DNA of 64,000 nucleotides from assembly GCA_963751335.1 (NCBI GenBank), contig CAVVUB010000001.1, positions 62,001 to 126,000 of the forward strand, given 5' to 3'. Source of the DNA: Bog-473 sp963751335. Lineage in GTDB: Bacteria; Actinomycetota; Acidimicrobiia; Acidimicrobiales; RAAP-2. Below the pieces are notes generated by a model. The model ran no database searches. It was not told where the DNA came from and saw nothing but the letters and a program-made list of their open reading frames with translations. The position numbers were made by a program, and so were the translations under genes. Every line of letters begins with the position of its first letter. Positions within the stretch are counted from its first letter, which is position 1. This document shows positions 1 through 6,631 of the stretch, one piece after another.

Positions 1-301
1 GCAGTGGCGACGCCGTCGCCGTCACCTCTTCTCCCTCCCGCGCGCTGGAAAGGAATTGCGACGAGCAGTTCAGTGTCGTGAAGCTGCGGGCGCCGTCGGG
101 CCAGTGACGGCTCACGCCGAACGCGCACAGCGCGTCGGCCATGGCGATGACCACCGGTGCCCACAGGTAACCGGTGCCGGCGATGAGGCTGTGGCCGACG
201 GTGAGCCGGGCCACCATGTCACGGTCCTCTTCGGGCAAGGGCACGTCGATGCCCAGGAGTCGGAGGAAGTTCTGAGCGTCGTAGGGTTCGGCGGGCGCCA
301 C
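1..301 (-). CDS. PaaI/hotdog-fold thioesterase family protein, 3' end cut by window edge
   Basis: Reading the minus strand from a GTG at 301 gives an open frame of 100 codons that runs off the window. The text includes GTGYLWAPVVIAMADALCA and SFTTLNCSSQFLSSAREGE, the pattern of the PaaI-type acyl-CoA thioesterase family: the helix after a G-x-G/Y stretch, then the strand that lines the second monomer. Members hydrolyse acyl- or phenylacetyl-CoA thioesters as hotdog-fold oligomers; the substrate here cannot be told. The C-terminal part is missing. It is divergent from hisG with about 115 bases between the starts. The GTG start is the best one seen but has no clear ribosome binding site. Confidence 0.72.
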   Translation of the reverse strand, partial: MAPAEPYDAQNFLRLLGIDVPLPEEDRDMVARLTVGHSLIAGTGYLWAPVVIAMADALCAFGVSRHWPDGARSFTTLNCSSQFLSSAREGEEVTATASPL

Positions 302-416
302 GGCCCACAGTGTGCCCGACCCGTGCCGCCGGCCGCGTCCCGCCGACTCCGCCGGCGGCGTTCCGCCGACGCCGGTCGCACGGAGGGCTTCGGTGCATCT
401 GCGAAGATTGTGCGCC

Positions 417-1313
417 ATGCTCCGCCTCGTCCTGCCGAAAGGTTCGCTCGAACGCGCCACCATGCAGCTGTTCGAGGACGCCGACCTCGCCGTCGACCGC
501 GCCTCGGACGTGGCCTACCGGGCCACCATCGACGACCCGCGCATCAGCGAGGTGCGCATTCTGCGACCCCAGGAGATCCCGCTCTACGTGGCGGACGGCC
601 TCTTCGACCTCGGCATCACCGGCCGCGACTTGGTGGAGGAGCGGGGGAGCACCGTGGTCTCGCTCGGTGAGCTGTCCTACTCCAAGAACACGTCGAACCC
701 GGCCCGGGTCGTGCTTGCCGTCGGTGCCGACTCCCCGGCCAACTCACTCGCCGAGCTGGCCGCCGGATTGGCCGGACGGGCCGCACCGCTCCGGGTCAGT
801 ACCGAATACCCCGAGTTGACCCGCAGGGCGCTCGCCGCCCACGGCATCGAGGCCGACATCGCCCTGTCCTACGGGGCGACCGAGGCCAAGGTGCCCGACA
901 TCGCGGACGCCGTGGTCGACATGACCGAGACGGGCGGAGCGCTGCGGGCCGCCGGCCTCAAGGTGATCGAGACCTTGCTCGTGTCACACACCGAGCTCGT
1001 CGCCAACCCGGCCGCCGCGGCGGACCCCGAGAAGCGTCACGCCATGGAACAGATCCTCACCCTGCTCCAGGGGACCCTCGAGGCGCGGGGCAAGGTGCTG
1101 GTCAAGCTCAACGTCTCGGCCGAGAACCTCGATGCCGTGCTCGGCGTGCTCCCCTCCATGCGCGCCCCGACCATTTCGGAGCTGTCCGGCGGTGGCGCCT
1201 ACGCACTCGAGACCGTCGTGGCCAAGTCCGGCATCAACACGCTGATCCCCGCTCTGCGCGACCAGGGGGCCACCGACATCTTGGAGCTCCCCCTCTCCAA
1301 GATCGTCCACTGA
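417..1313 (+). CDS. hisG: ATP phosphoribosyltransferase, long form (HisG_L)
   Basis: Catalyses the first step of histidine synthesis: ATP plus PRPP to phosphoribosyl-ATP, in the cytosol. The 298-residue product starts MLRLVLPKGSLE, the usual HisG N-terminus, has the substrate-binding stretch GLFDLGITGRDLVEE, the PRPP-binding-like DMTETGGALRAAGL, and a C-terminal regulatory domain of about 80 residues (KVLVKLNVSAENLDAVLGVL onward), so it is the long, histidine-feedback-regulated form that needs no HisZ. The ATG at 417 is chosen because the conserved N-terminus begins there; the frame stays open upstream but the sequence is not conserved. No other his gene is in the window. Confidence 0.95.
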   Translation: MLRLVLPKGSLERATMQLFEDADLAVDRASDVAYRATIDDPRISEVRILRPQEIPLYVADGLFDLGITGRDLVEERGSTVVSLGELSYSKNTSNPARVVLAVGADSPANSLAELAAGLAGRAAPLRVSTEYPELTRRALAAHGIEADIALSYGATEAKVPDIADAVVDMTETGGALRAAGLKVIETLLVSHTELVANPAAAADPEKRHAMEQILTLLQGTLEARGKVLVKLNVSAENLDAVLGVLPSMRAPTISELSGGGAYALETVVAKSGINTLIPALRDQGATDILELPLSKIVH

Positions 1314-1315
1314 GG

Positions 1316-1591
1316 ATGGGCGGCCCCATCCCCTCCGCCGGGCCTCATCACGGGCGGGTCACCTCCTTCGACCGGACCCGCGGCCTTGGCCGGGTGCAAG
1401 AGTCCGACGGCACCGACTACGCGTTCCATGCCACCGCCATCGCCGACGGCAGCCGGAGCATCGAGGTCGACGCCGCGGTGGTCTTCACGGTCGTCCCGGG
1501 TCACCAGGGGTCCTTCGAAGCCCGGGCGCTGACACCGGCGACCGACTCTCGGCCGTCGGCGAAGCCGCCGTCGGCCCCTGCGCCGGCGTAG
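1316..1591 (+). CDS. Cold-shock-domain-like small protein
   Basis: This 91-residue product starts two bases after the hisG stop codon, so it is probably co-transcribed. Residues 12-70 (GRVTSFDRTRGLGRVQESDG, then FHATAIADGS...VVFTVVPGHQGSFEARAL) follow the cold-shock beta-barrel, but the usual RNP1 motif KGFGFI is replaced by RGLGRVQE, so nucleic-acid binding by the usual aromatic residues is not assured. The last 20 residues are Pro/Ala-rich. The 3' end overlaps by about 90 bases the tail of the tetR frame on the other strand. Function is inferred from fold similarity only. Confidence 0.7.
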   Translation: MGGPIPSAGPHHGRVTSFDRTRGLGRVQESDGTDYAFHATAIADGSRSIEVDAAVVFTVVPGHQGSFEARALTPATDSRPSAKPPSAPAPA

Positions 1592-2143
1592 CGCGTCGCG
1601 AACACCTCGAGCGCGGCGTCCACCTCGTCGCGCTCGGCCGGTGGCCAGGAGGTCGAGCAGCAGTCCACGCACGACGGCCAGGCCGAGGCGGGCGTGCACG
1701 CGGATCGCCTCGGGGGCAGCGTCGATGCCGGCCTCGCGGGCCGCGGCCACGTTGAGGTCGAGCCAGCGGACCACGTCGCCCTCCAGGAGCGGGCGTAATG
1801 ACGCCTCACCTTGGAGGGCGCGGCCGTAGAGCGCGAAGAAGAGCCGTTCGAAGGGGCCCAGGTCGGGATCGGCGACGTAGGCCCAGACGTGCCGGATCAT
1901 GGCGTCGGTGGCCCAGCCGGCACGCTGCACCCGGGACGCCAGTTCGCCCTGGGTGCGCGCCTCGACCTCTTGGGCCACGGCCAGCAACAGGCCGTCGCGC
2001 GAGCCGAAGTGGTAGAGGAGCATGCGGTGGCTCGACCCCACCGCGTCGGCCATGTGGCGCAGGCTCTGGTCGCCCAGGCCCTCGGTGGCGAAGTGCTCGA
2101 TGACGGCGTCGAGCAGGCGTTCCCGAGCCGATTGGCGTGGCAT
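1501..2143 (-). CDS. TetR family transcriptional regulator, frameshifted near 1640
   Basis: The frame starts MPRQSARERLLDAVIEHFAT and continues through LRHMADAVGSSHRMLLYHFG, a textbook TetR helix-turn-helix (residues about 10-55), followed by an all-helical ligand domain. The N-terminal frame reads to LLLDLLATG and then turns to arginine-rich shadow text; one frame over, the protein continues AERDEVDAALEVFATRYAG to a stop at 1501. A one-base shift at about 1634-1642 therefore splits it. Real decay or a sequencing indel are both possible. It is divergent from the SRPBCC gene, with a 16-bp palindrome touching its own start codon, so autoregulation and control of the SRPBCC gene are likely. Confidence 0.8.
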
Positions 2144-2158
2144 GTACCAAATGGTACA
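2143..2158. promoter_or_regulatory. TetR-type operator palindrome
   Basis: TGTACC-AAAT-GGTACA is a perfect inverted repeat (6-bp arms, 4-bp centre). It overlaps the first base of the tetR start codon and lies 64 bp upstream of the divergent SRPBCC gene. Palindromes of this size between a tetR gene and its divergent neighbour are the usual binding sites of the regulator. Binding itself is inferred. Confidence 0.7.
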
Positions 2159-2221
2159 GTCACGGGGAGGAGGCACCGCCCGGGCGGGCACACGATCGGG
2201 GGACGCAGGAGGCGAAGCAGC

Positions 2222-2668
2222 ATGGCCGAGCAGGTGATCGAACACACGGTGACGTCGGCGGCCGAACCGGCGGCGGTCTTCGCATTGCTGGCCGACGGGT
2301 CGACCTGGCCCGAGTGGTCGCCGATCGGTTTCTTCCGGTTGCTCGAACCCGGGGACGGTCTGCCCGAGGGGCTCGGGGCGGTCCGCCTCTTCACCACCGG
2401 GCGAGTGAAGAGCCGGGAACGGGTCGTCGAGCGCCGGCCCGACGAGATCTTCTCCTACGTGCTCGAGAAGGGCCTGGCCGTTCGGGACTACGTCGCGGTG
2501 ATCACGCTGGCCCCTTCCGGCTCGGGCAGCACCACCATCGAGTGGCGCTCGACCTTCCGGCCCAAGGTGCCCGGGACGGGTGGGCTCTACCGTCGCCAGC
2601 TGGGCAAATTCATCAAAGAGACGGTGGATGGTTTGGCCACGGCCGCCGCCCGGACCCCCCAACCCTGA
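2222..2668 (+). CDS. SRPBCC (START/Bet v1-like) family protein
   Basis: A 148-residue protein with the polyketide-cyclase/START-like layout: N-terminal strand EHTVTSAAEPAAVFALLADG, then WPEWSPIG, then a run of strands with TGRVKSRERVVERRPDE and a long C-terminal helix (YRRQLGKFIKETVDGLATAA). Such proteins hold a hydrophobic ligand in a deep pocket; a specific ligand cannot be named. The ATG is preceded by AGGAGG (2208-2213). It is divergent from tetR and shares the palindrome, so it is probably the regulated target. Confidence 0.85.
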   Translation: MAEQVIEHTVTSAAEPAAVFALLADGSTWPEWSPIGFFRLLEPGDGLPEGLGAVRLFTTGRVKSRERVVERRPDEIFSYVLEKGLAVRDYVAVITLAPSGSGSTTIEWRSTFRPKVPGTGGLYRRQLGKFIKETVDGLATAAARTPQP

Positions 2669-2692
2669 CCCACAGCCCAGGAGCGCGGACGG

Positions 2693-3112
2693 TCAGGTCT
2701 GCCCGTTGTTGGCCGAGCTCTCCTCGGCCGAGGATTCGGCCCCCTCGAGGCTCACGAAAGCGAGGCGCAGCTGGGAGAGCGACTCGCGGAGCTGCGGCTC
2801 GGCTTCGCCCAGCCGTCCGGCCAGGCCGTCGAGCAGTGCCCCCAGGGCGTCGATGGCCAAGCGGGCTTGGAAGAGGACCGGGGGCGTCTGGGAGAGGTAG
2901 ATGGCGGCCAGCTCGAAGAGGCCATAGCAGTGGTTGGCGATGACGACATCGGCCGGGGTATGGGCCAGCTGGGCCCGCATGGCCTCCATGGCCGCCTCGG
3001 CCTCCTCGGGCGACGGTTCTGTGTCATCGGTGTCGGCCAGGGAGGATCGAATGGCCTCAGCAGGTTCCTTCTCGGGGAAATGCTCACCTGACGGTGTCCA
3101 AAGGCTACTCAT
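2693..3112 (-). CDS. DUF1844 family protein
   Basis: 139 residues. The core PADVVIANHCYGLFELAAIY followed by LSQTPPVLFQARLAIDALGA is the DUF1844 domain, a short helical domain of unknown function that in many actinobacteria is encoded next to infC, as here (divergent). The C-terminal third is a predicted amphipathic helix with a Glu/Ser-rich end; the N-terminal 40 residues are acidic and low in structure. The ATG at 3112 sits six bases after a TACAGT box, which fits a leaderless mRNA and fixes the start. Confidence 0.85.
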   Translation of the reverse strand: MSSLWTPSGEHFPEKEPAEAIRSSLADTDDTEPSPEEAEAAMEAMRAQLAHTPADVVIANHCYGLFELAAIYLSQTPPVLFQARLAIDALGALLDGLAGRLGEAEPQLRESLSQLRLAFVSLEGAESSAEESSANNGQT

Positions 3113-3314
3113 GCTGGTACTGTATTCAGCCTTGAGTACATGGAAGCGAGGCCACCACCTTTGGGGCCTCCACCTGGCCACTTCCTCGCCCCCTTGGTGA
3201 GCACCGGTGCGCCAGGTCGTTCGTCTCCGGCGCGGGCTCTGCCCGCGGGTCGGCCTCGCTCCACCGATTGGCTTGCGGAAGGACCGCGGGCCCGAGTGAG
3301 AGGTGTGATGACGC
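3113..3314 (+). other. infC leader region
   Basis: About 200 bases between the divergent DUF1844 and infC genes. It contains a short hairpin (GAGGCC at 3148-3153 with GGCCTC at 3165-3170) and a GC-rich stretch before the infC ribosome binding site. It could hold an IF3 or L20 type regulatory leader, but I recognise no known consensus. Confidence 0.35.
3119..3124 (-). promoter_or_regulatory. -10 box of the leaderless DUF1844 gene
   Basis: TACAGT on the minus strand, six bases before the ATG at 3112. No Shine-Dalgarno sequence lies between them. Confidence 0.55.
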
Positions 3315-4013
3315 ATCGTCGCTGAAACCACAACAGAGCACCGGATCAACGACCGAATCCGTGCCCGTGAAGTCCGGCTGGTGGACCCCGACGGTGCGCA
3401 ACTGGGCATAAAGCCGCTGCCTGAGGCGCTGGCGATCGCCAAGAGCCTCGACCTCGACCTCGTCGAGGTGGCGCCAATGGCCAACCCGCCCGTATGCCGG
3501 ATCATGGACTTCGGTAAGTTCAAGTTCGACGAGGCCCAGCGGGCCAAGGAGAGCCGCCGCAAGGCCGTCCACGTCGGGATCAAGGAGATGAAGTACCGGC
3601 CGAAGATCGGCCCGGGCGACTTCGACACCAAGACTCGTCAGGTGGGCAAGTTCCTCAACGAGGGGCACAAGGTCAAGATCACGATCATGTTCCGCGGCCG
3701 CGAGGTGTATCACCCCGAACACGGCAAGCGGATCCTGGACCGGATCGCCGAGCAGATGGAGGGCATCGCCAAAGTGGAGGCGGAGCCGAAGCTCGACAAC
3801 CGCAACATGATCATGGTGCTCGCTCCCGACAAGCGGGCCCGCCAGGCCGCGCAGTCCAAGGCCGCCAACGAGAAGCGGAGCGACCGCAAGAGCGCCGCTG
3901 CGCCGCCGGAGTCTTCCGGGAACGGAGCACCGGGCGCCGAGGCGAACGGGAACGGGAGCACCCCGGTGGTCGAAGAGGTCAGCGAAGTCGCCGCATCAGC
4001 CGAAGAGGGATGA
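3315..4013 (+). CDS. infC: Translation initiation factor IF-3, non-canonical AUC start
   Basis: IF3 binds the 30S subunit, proofreads the start codon and prevents 50S joining. The conserved text HRINDRIRAREVRLVDPDG lies upstream of every in-frame ATG, GTG or TTG except a GTG inside the conserved region (3381), so the true start must be further up. ATC at 3315 (reading I-V-A-E-T-T-T-E-H-R-I-N-D-R) follows an AGAGGTG Shine-Dalgarno by nine bases. Rare AUU/AUC/AUA starts are a known hallmark of infC and allow IF3 to repress itself. The C-terminal domain (MKYRPKIG...FRGRE) is complete and is followed by a 60-residue Ala/Glu/Ser-rich tail not found in E. coli. It is first in infC-rpmI-rplT. Confidence 0.93.
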   Translation: MVAETTTEHRINDRIRAREVRLVDPDGAQLGIKPLPEALAIAKSLDLDLVEVAPMANPPVCRIMDFGKFKFDEAQRAKESRRKAVHVGIKEMKYRPKIGPGDFDTKTRQVGKFLNEGHKVKITIMFRGREVYHPEHGKRILDRIAEQMEGIAKVEAEPKLDNRNMIMVLAPDKRARQAAQSKAANEKRSDRKSAAAPPESSGNGAPGAEANGNGSTPVVEEVSEVAASAEEG

Positions 4014-4017
4014 CGCA

Positions 4018-4212
4018 ATGCCGAAGATGAAGACGGACCGGGGCGCCGCCAAGCGCATCAAGGTGACGGCCTCCGGCCGGTTGCGCCGGCGCAAGGCCTT
4101 CCGCTCGCACATTCTGGAGAAGAAGAGCAGCGTGCGGACGCGCCGGCTCGGACGCGAGGCGGACATCGCCAAGGCGGACGAGCGGGCGACGCGTCGCATG
4201 CTCGGCATCTGA
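4018..4212 (+). CDS. rpmI: 50S ribosomal protein bL35
   Basis: 64 residues, starting MPKMKTDRGAAKRIKVTASG and rich in Lys/Arg, the normal length and sequence of bL35. It sits four bases after infC and 76 bases before rplT, the conserved infC-rpmI-rplT operon. It acts in the large ribosomal subunit. Confidence 0.97.
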   Translation: MPKMKTDRGAAKRIKVTASGRLRRRKAFRSHILEKKSSVRTRRLGREADIAKADERATRRMLGI

Positions 4213-4288
4213 ACGCCCGAGTCCTCCACCGCGCTCCGGCGCACATCCACCTGACCCACCGAAAGACCTTGAAGAGAGGAGCACCCCC

Positions 4289-4672
4289 ATGGCCCGAGTG
4301 AAGCGTGCCGTCCATGGCCGCAAGCACCACCGCGCCGTCCTGGAACAGGCGAAGGGGTACTACGGCAACAAGAGCCGGACGTTCCGGGCTGCCAACGAGC
4401 AGCTCATGCACTCCATGCAGTACGCCTACCGGGACCGCCGGGCGCGCAAAGGCGACTTCCGCAAGCTGTGGATCCAGCGGATCAATGCGGCGGCCCGCCA
4501 GCACGGCATGAGCTACAGCCGGCTCATCAACGGCCTGCACCTGGCCGGCGTCGAGGTCGACCGCAAGGTCCTGGCCGACCTGGCCGTGAGCGACGACGCC
4601 GCCTTCGGAGCGCTCGTCAAGACGGCACAGGACGCGTTGGCGGCGGCACCGGCGACGGGAGTCGCCTCCTGA
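4289..4672 (+). CDS. rplT: 50S ribosomal protein bL20
   Basis: 127 residues with the bL20 N-terminus MARVKRAVHGRKHHRAVLEQ, the basic YRDRRARKGDFRKLWIQRIN region and the C-terminal globular domain. bL20 is an early 23S assembly protein and, in other bacteria, an autogenous repressor of this operon. The ATG follows AGAGGAG with eight bases of spacing. Confidence 0.97.
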   Translation: MARVKRAVHGRKHHRAVLEQAKGYYGNKSRTFRAANEQLMHSMQYAYRDRRARKGDFRKLWIQRINAAARQHGMSYSRLINGLHLAGVEVDRKVLADLAVSDDAAFGALVKTAQDALAAAPATGVAS

Positions 4673-5540
4673 CCCAGCGGCTGGCTTTCACGCACCGGCG
4701 GGTCCGCCGGTTGCGCGGGCTGCTGCAGAAGCGTTCGGCGCGTTCGTCCGAACGCGCCTTCGTGGCCGAAGGGGCTGAGCTCATCCGCTGTGCCCTCGAT
4801 TCGGGCGCACCGCTCGAGTCGGTCTACGTCTCCCCCGAAGGGGATCCGACGGCCCGACCCAAGAGGTCTGCCGGCGGGCGACAGCCGCGGGCGCCCGGGT
4901 CTTCCCGCTGGCTGCTGGAGTGCTCGAGCGCGTGGCGGACACCGTGACGCCCCAGCCGGTCCTGGCCGTCGTACCCATGCTCGCCGGACCCGGTCCCGAC
5001 GTCCTGGCCGCTCGTCCGGGCTCGCTGGTCATGGTCATGGTCGACGTGCGTGACCCGGGCAATGCGGGCACCGTCCTGCGGGCCGCCGACGCCTCGGGAG
5101 CGACTGCGGTGCTCTTCGCGGCCGATTCGGTCGACCCGTACAACCCCAAGACCGTACGCGCCTCGGCGGGATCGCTCTTCCACATCCCCTTCGCGGTGCG
5201 CGACGATCCGCGTGCCGTTGCGGACGAGCTGGCCGAGGCCGGGTTCCGCACCCTGGCCACCGTGGTGCGCCGAGGAATCGACTACACCGACTTCGACTGG
5301 TCCGTGCCGAGCGCCGTGTTCCTGGGCAACGAGTCCTCGGGCCTCGACGAGGGACTCTGCCAGAAGCTCGACGCCGCGCTGGGCATCCCGATGGAGGGCC
5401 GGGCGGAATCGCTCAACGTGGGCGTGGCCAGCGCGGTGATCGGCTTCGAGGCGGCGCGCCAGCGCCGGGCCGGGGGTGCGGGGGCACGTAGCATCTCCTC
5501 CAATGCCGACGAGGGCGGCACCCTTCGACATGGTGACTGA
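4669..5540 (+). CDS. SpoU/TrmH family rRNA 2'-O-methyltransferase, frameshifted near 4862
   Basis: The first half reads RLAFTHRRVRRLRGLLQKRS and RAFVAEGAELIRCALDSGAPLE, the substrate-binding N-terminal domain of SpoU enzymes. After GDPTARPK the frame shifts by one base (about 4858-4866), and the next frame continues VFPLAAGVLERVADTV and the SPOUT domain: MVDVRDPGNAGTVLRAADAS, FLGNESSGLDEG and the knot motif MEGRAESLNVGVASAV, which bind S-adenosylmethionine. The enzyme 2'-O-methylates rRNA or tRNA ribose. The start is uncertain: there is no ATG/GTG/TTG in frame, and CTG at 4669, overlapping the rplT stop, is the best placed. The end overlaps pheS. A sequencing indel is as likely as true inactivation. 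Confidence 0.8.
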
Positions 5541-6603
5541 CAACGTGGATCTCGACATCGACGGCCTGGCCCGTGCAGCCGAGGAGGCCATCACGGCCGC
5601 CCCGTCGACCGCCGCGCTGGCGCGAGTCGAGACCGAATTCCTGGGCAAGCGGTCGGACCTGACCCGGGCCCACCGCGCCCTGGGCGGACTCAGTCCCGAG
5701 GCCCGTCGCGAAGCCGGACGCCGGCTGAACGAGGTGCGGGCGCGACTCGAGGGCCAGCTGACCGGCCGGCGCGGGCAGTTGGCCGAGGCCGAGCGGAGAG
5801 CGGCCCTGGCCGCCGACCGACTCGACCTCACCGAGGTCATCCCGGCCCAGGTGCGCAGCCCCTCGGACCGCGGCCATCTGCACCTGGTGACCACGGCCCG
5901 GGCGGAGCTCGAGGACGTCTTCGTGGGCATGGGCTTCACCGTGGCCGAGGGGCCCGAGGCGGAGTCCGACTGGTACAACTTCGAGGCTCTGAACATCCCG
6001 CCGGCCCATCCGGCCCGCGGCATGTACGACACGATGTACCTCGACGTCGGCGAGCCCGAGACGGTCCTGCTGCGCACCCACACCTCACCGGTGCAGATCC
6101 ACCTCATGGAGGAGGCCGTGCTGCGGGGAACGCTGCCCATCCATGCGGTCATGCCCGGCAAGTGCTTCCGACTGGACACACCTGATGCCCGGCACCTCCC
6201 GGTCTTCAACCAGATCGAGGGCCTGGTCGTCGACCGGGGGATCACCTTCGGTGACCTGGCCGGCACCATCCAGTCCTTCACCGAGTCGTACTTCGGCGCC
6301 GGCATGCAGTCGCGCCTGCGCCCGGCCTACTTCCCCTTCACCGAGCCCTCGGCCGAATACGAGATCACCTGCACCGTATGTCTGGGTGAGGGCTGCCGGA
6401 CCTGCTCGCACACGGGCTGGATCGAGCTGGGCGGCTGCGGCATGGTCGACCCGGCGGTGTTCGCCGCCGTCGGGATCGACACCGACGTCTGGTCCGGCTT
6501 CGCCTTCGGGTTCGGCATCGACCGCCTGGCCCAGATGCGGCACGCCATTCCGGACATGCGCTCGTTCCTGGAGAACGACATTCGCTTCCTCACCCAGTTC
6601 TGA
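5503..6603 (+). CDS. pheS: Phenylalanyl-tRNA synthetase alpha subunit
   Basis: The catalytic subunit of the heterotetrameric PheRS, charging tRNA-Phe. It shows the N-terminal coiled coil (residues about 20-100), class II motif 2 around VLLRTHTSPVQIHLM, and motif 3 GFAFGFGIDRLAQMRH. The insert CTVCLGEGCRTCSHTGWIE carries four cysteines that look like a zinc knuckle, as in many actinobacterial PheS. The ATG at 5503 lies eight bases after TAGCAT (5489-5494), so a short or absent leader is possible; ATG 5530 is an alternative start. It is followed by pheT after 28 bases. Confidence 0.95.
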   Translation: MPTRAAPFDMVTDNVDLDIDGLARAAEEAITAAPSTAALARVETEFLGKRSDLTRAHRALGGLSPEARREAGRRLNEVRARLEGQLTGRRGQLAEAERRAALAADRLDLTEVIPAQVRSPSDRGHLHLVTTARAELEDVFVGMGFTVAEGPEAESDWYNFEALNIPPAHPARGMYDTMYLDVGEPETVLLRTHTSPVQIHLMEEAVLRGTLPIHAVMPGKCFRLDTPDARHLPVFNQIEGLVVDRGITFGDLAGTIQSFTESYFGAGMQSRLRPAYFPFTEPSAEYEITCTVCLGEGCRTCSHTGWIELGGCGMVDPAVFAAVGIDTDVWSGFAFGFGIDRLAQMRHAIPDMRSFLENDIRFLTQF

Positions 6604-6631
6604 CCCGGCCCACCCACACACGAGGACCCCC

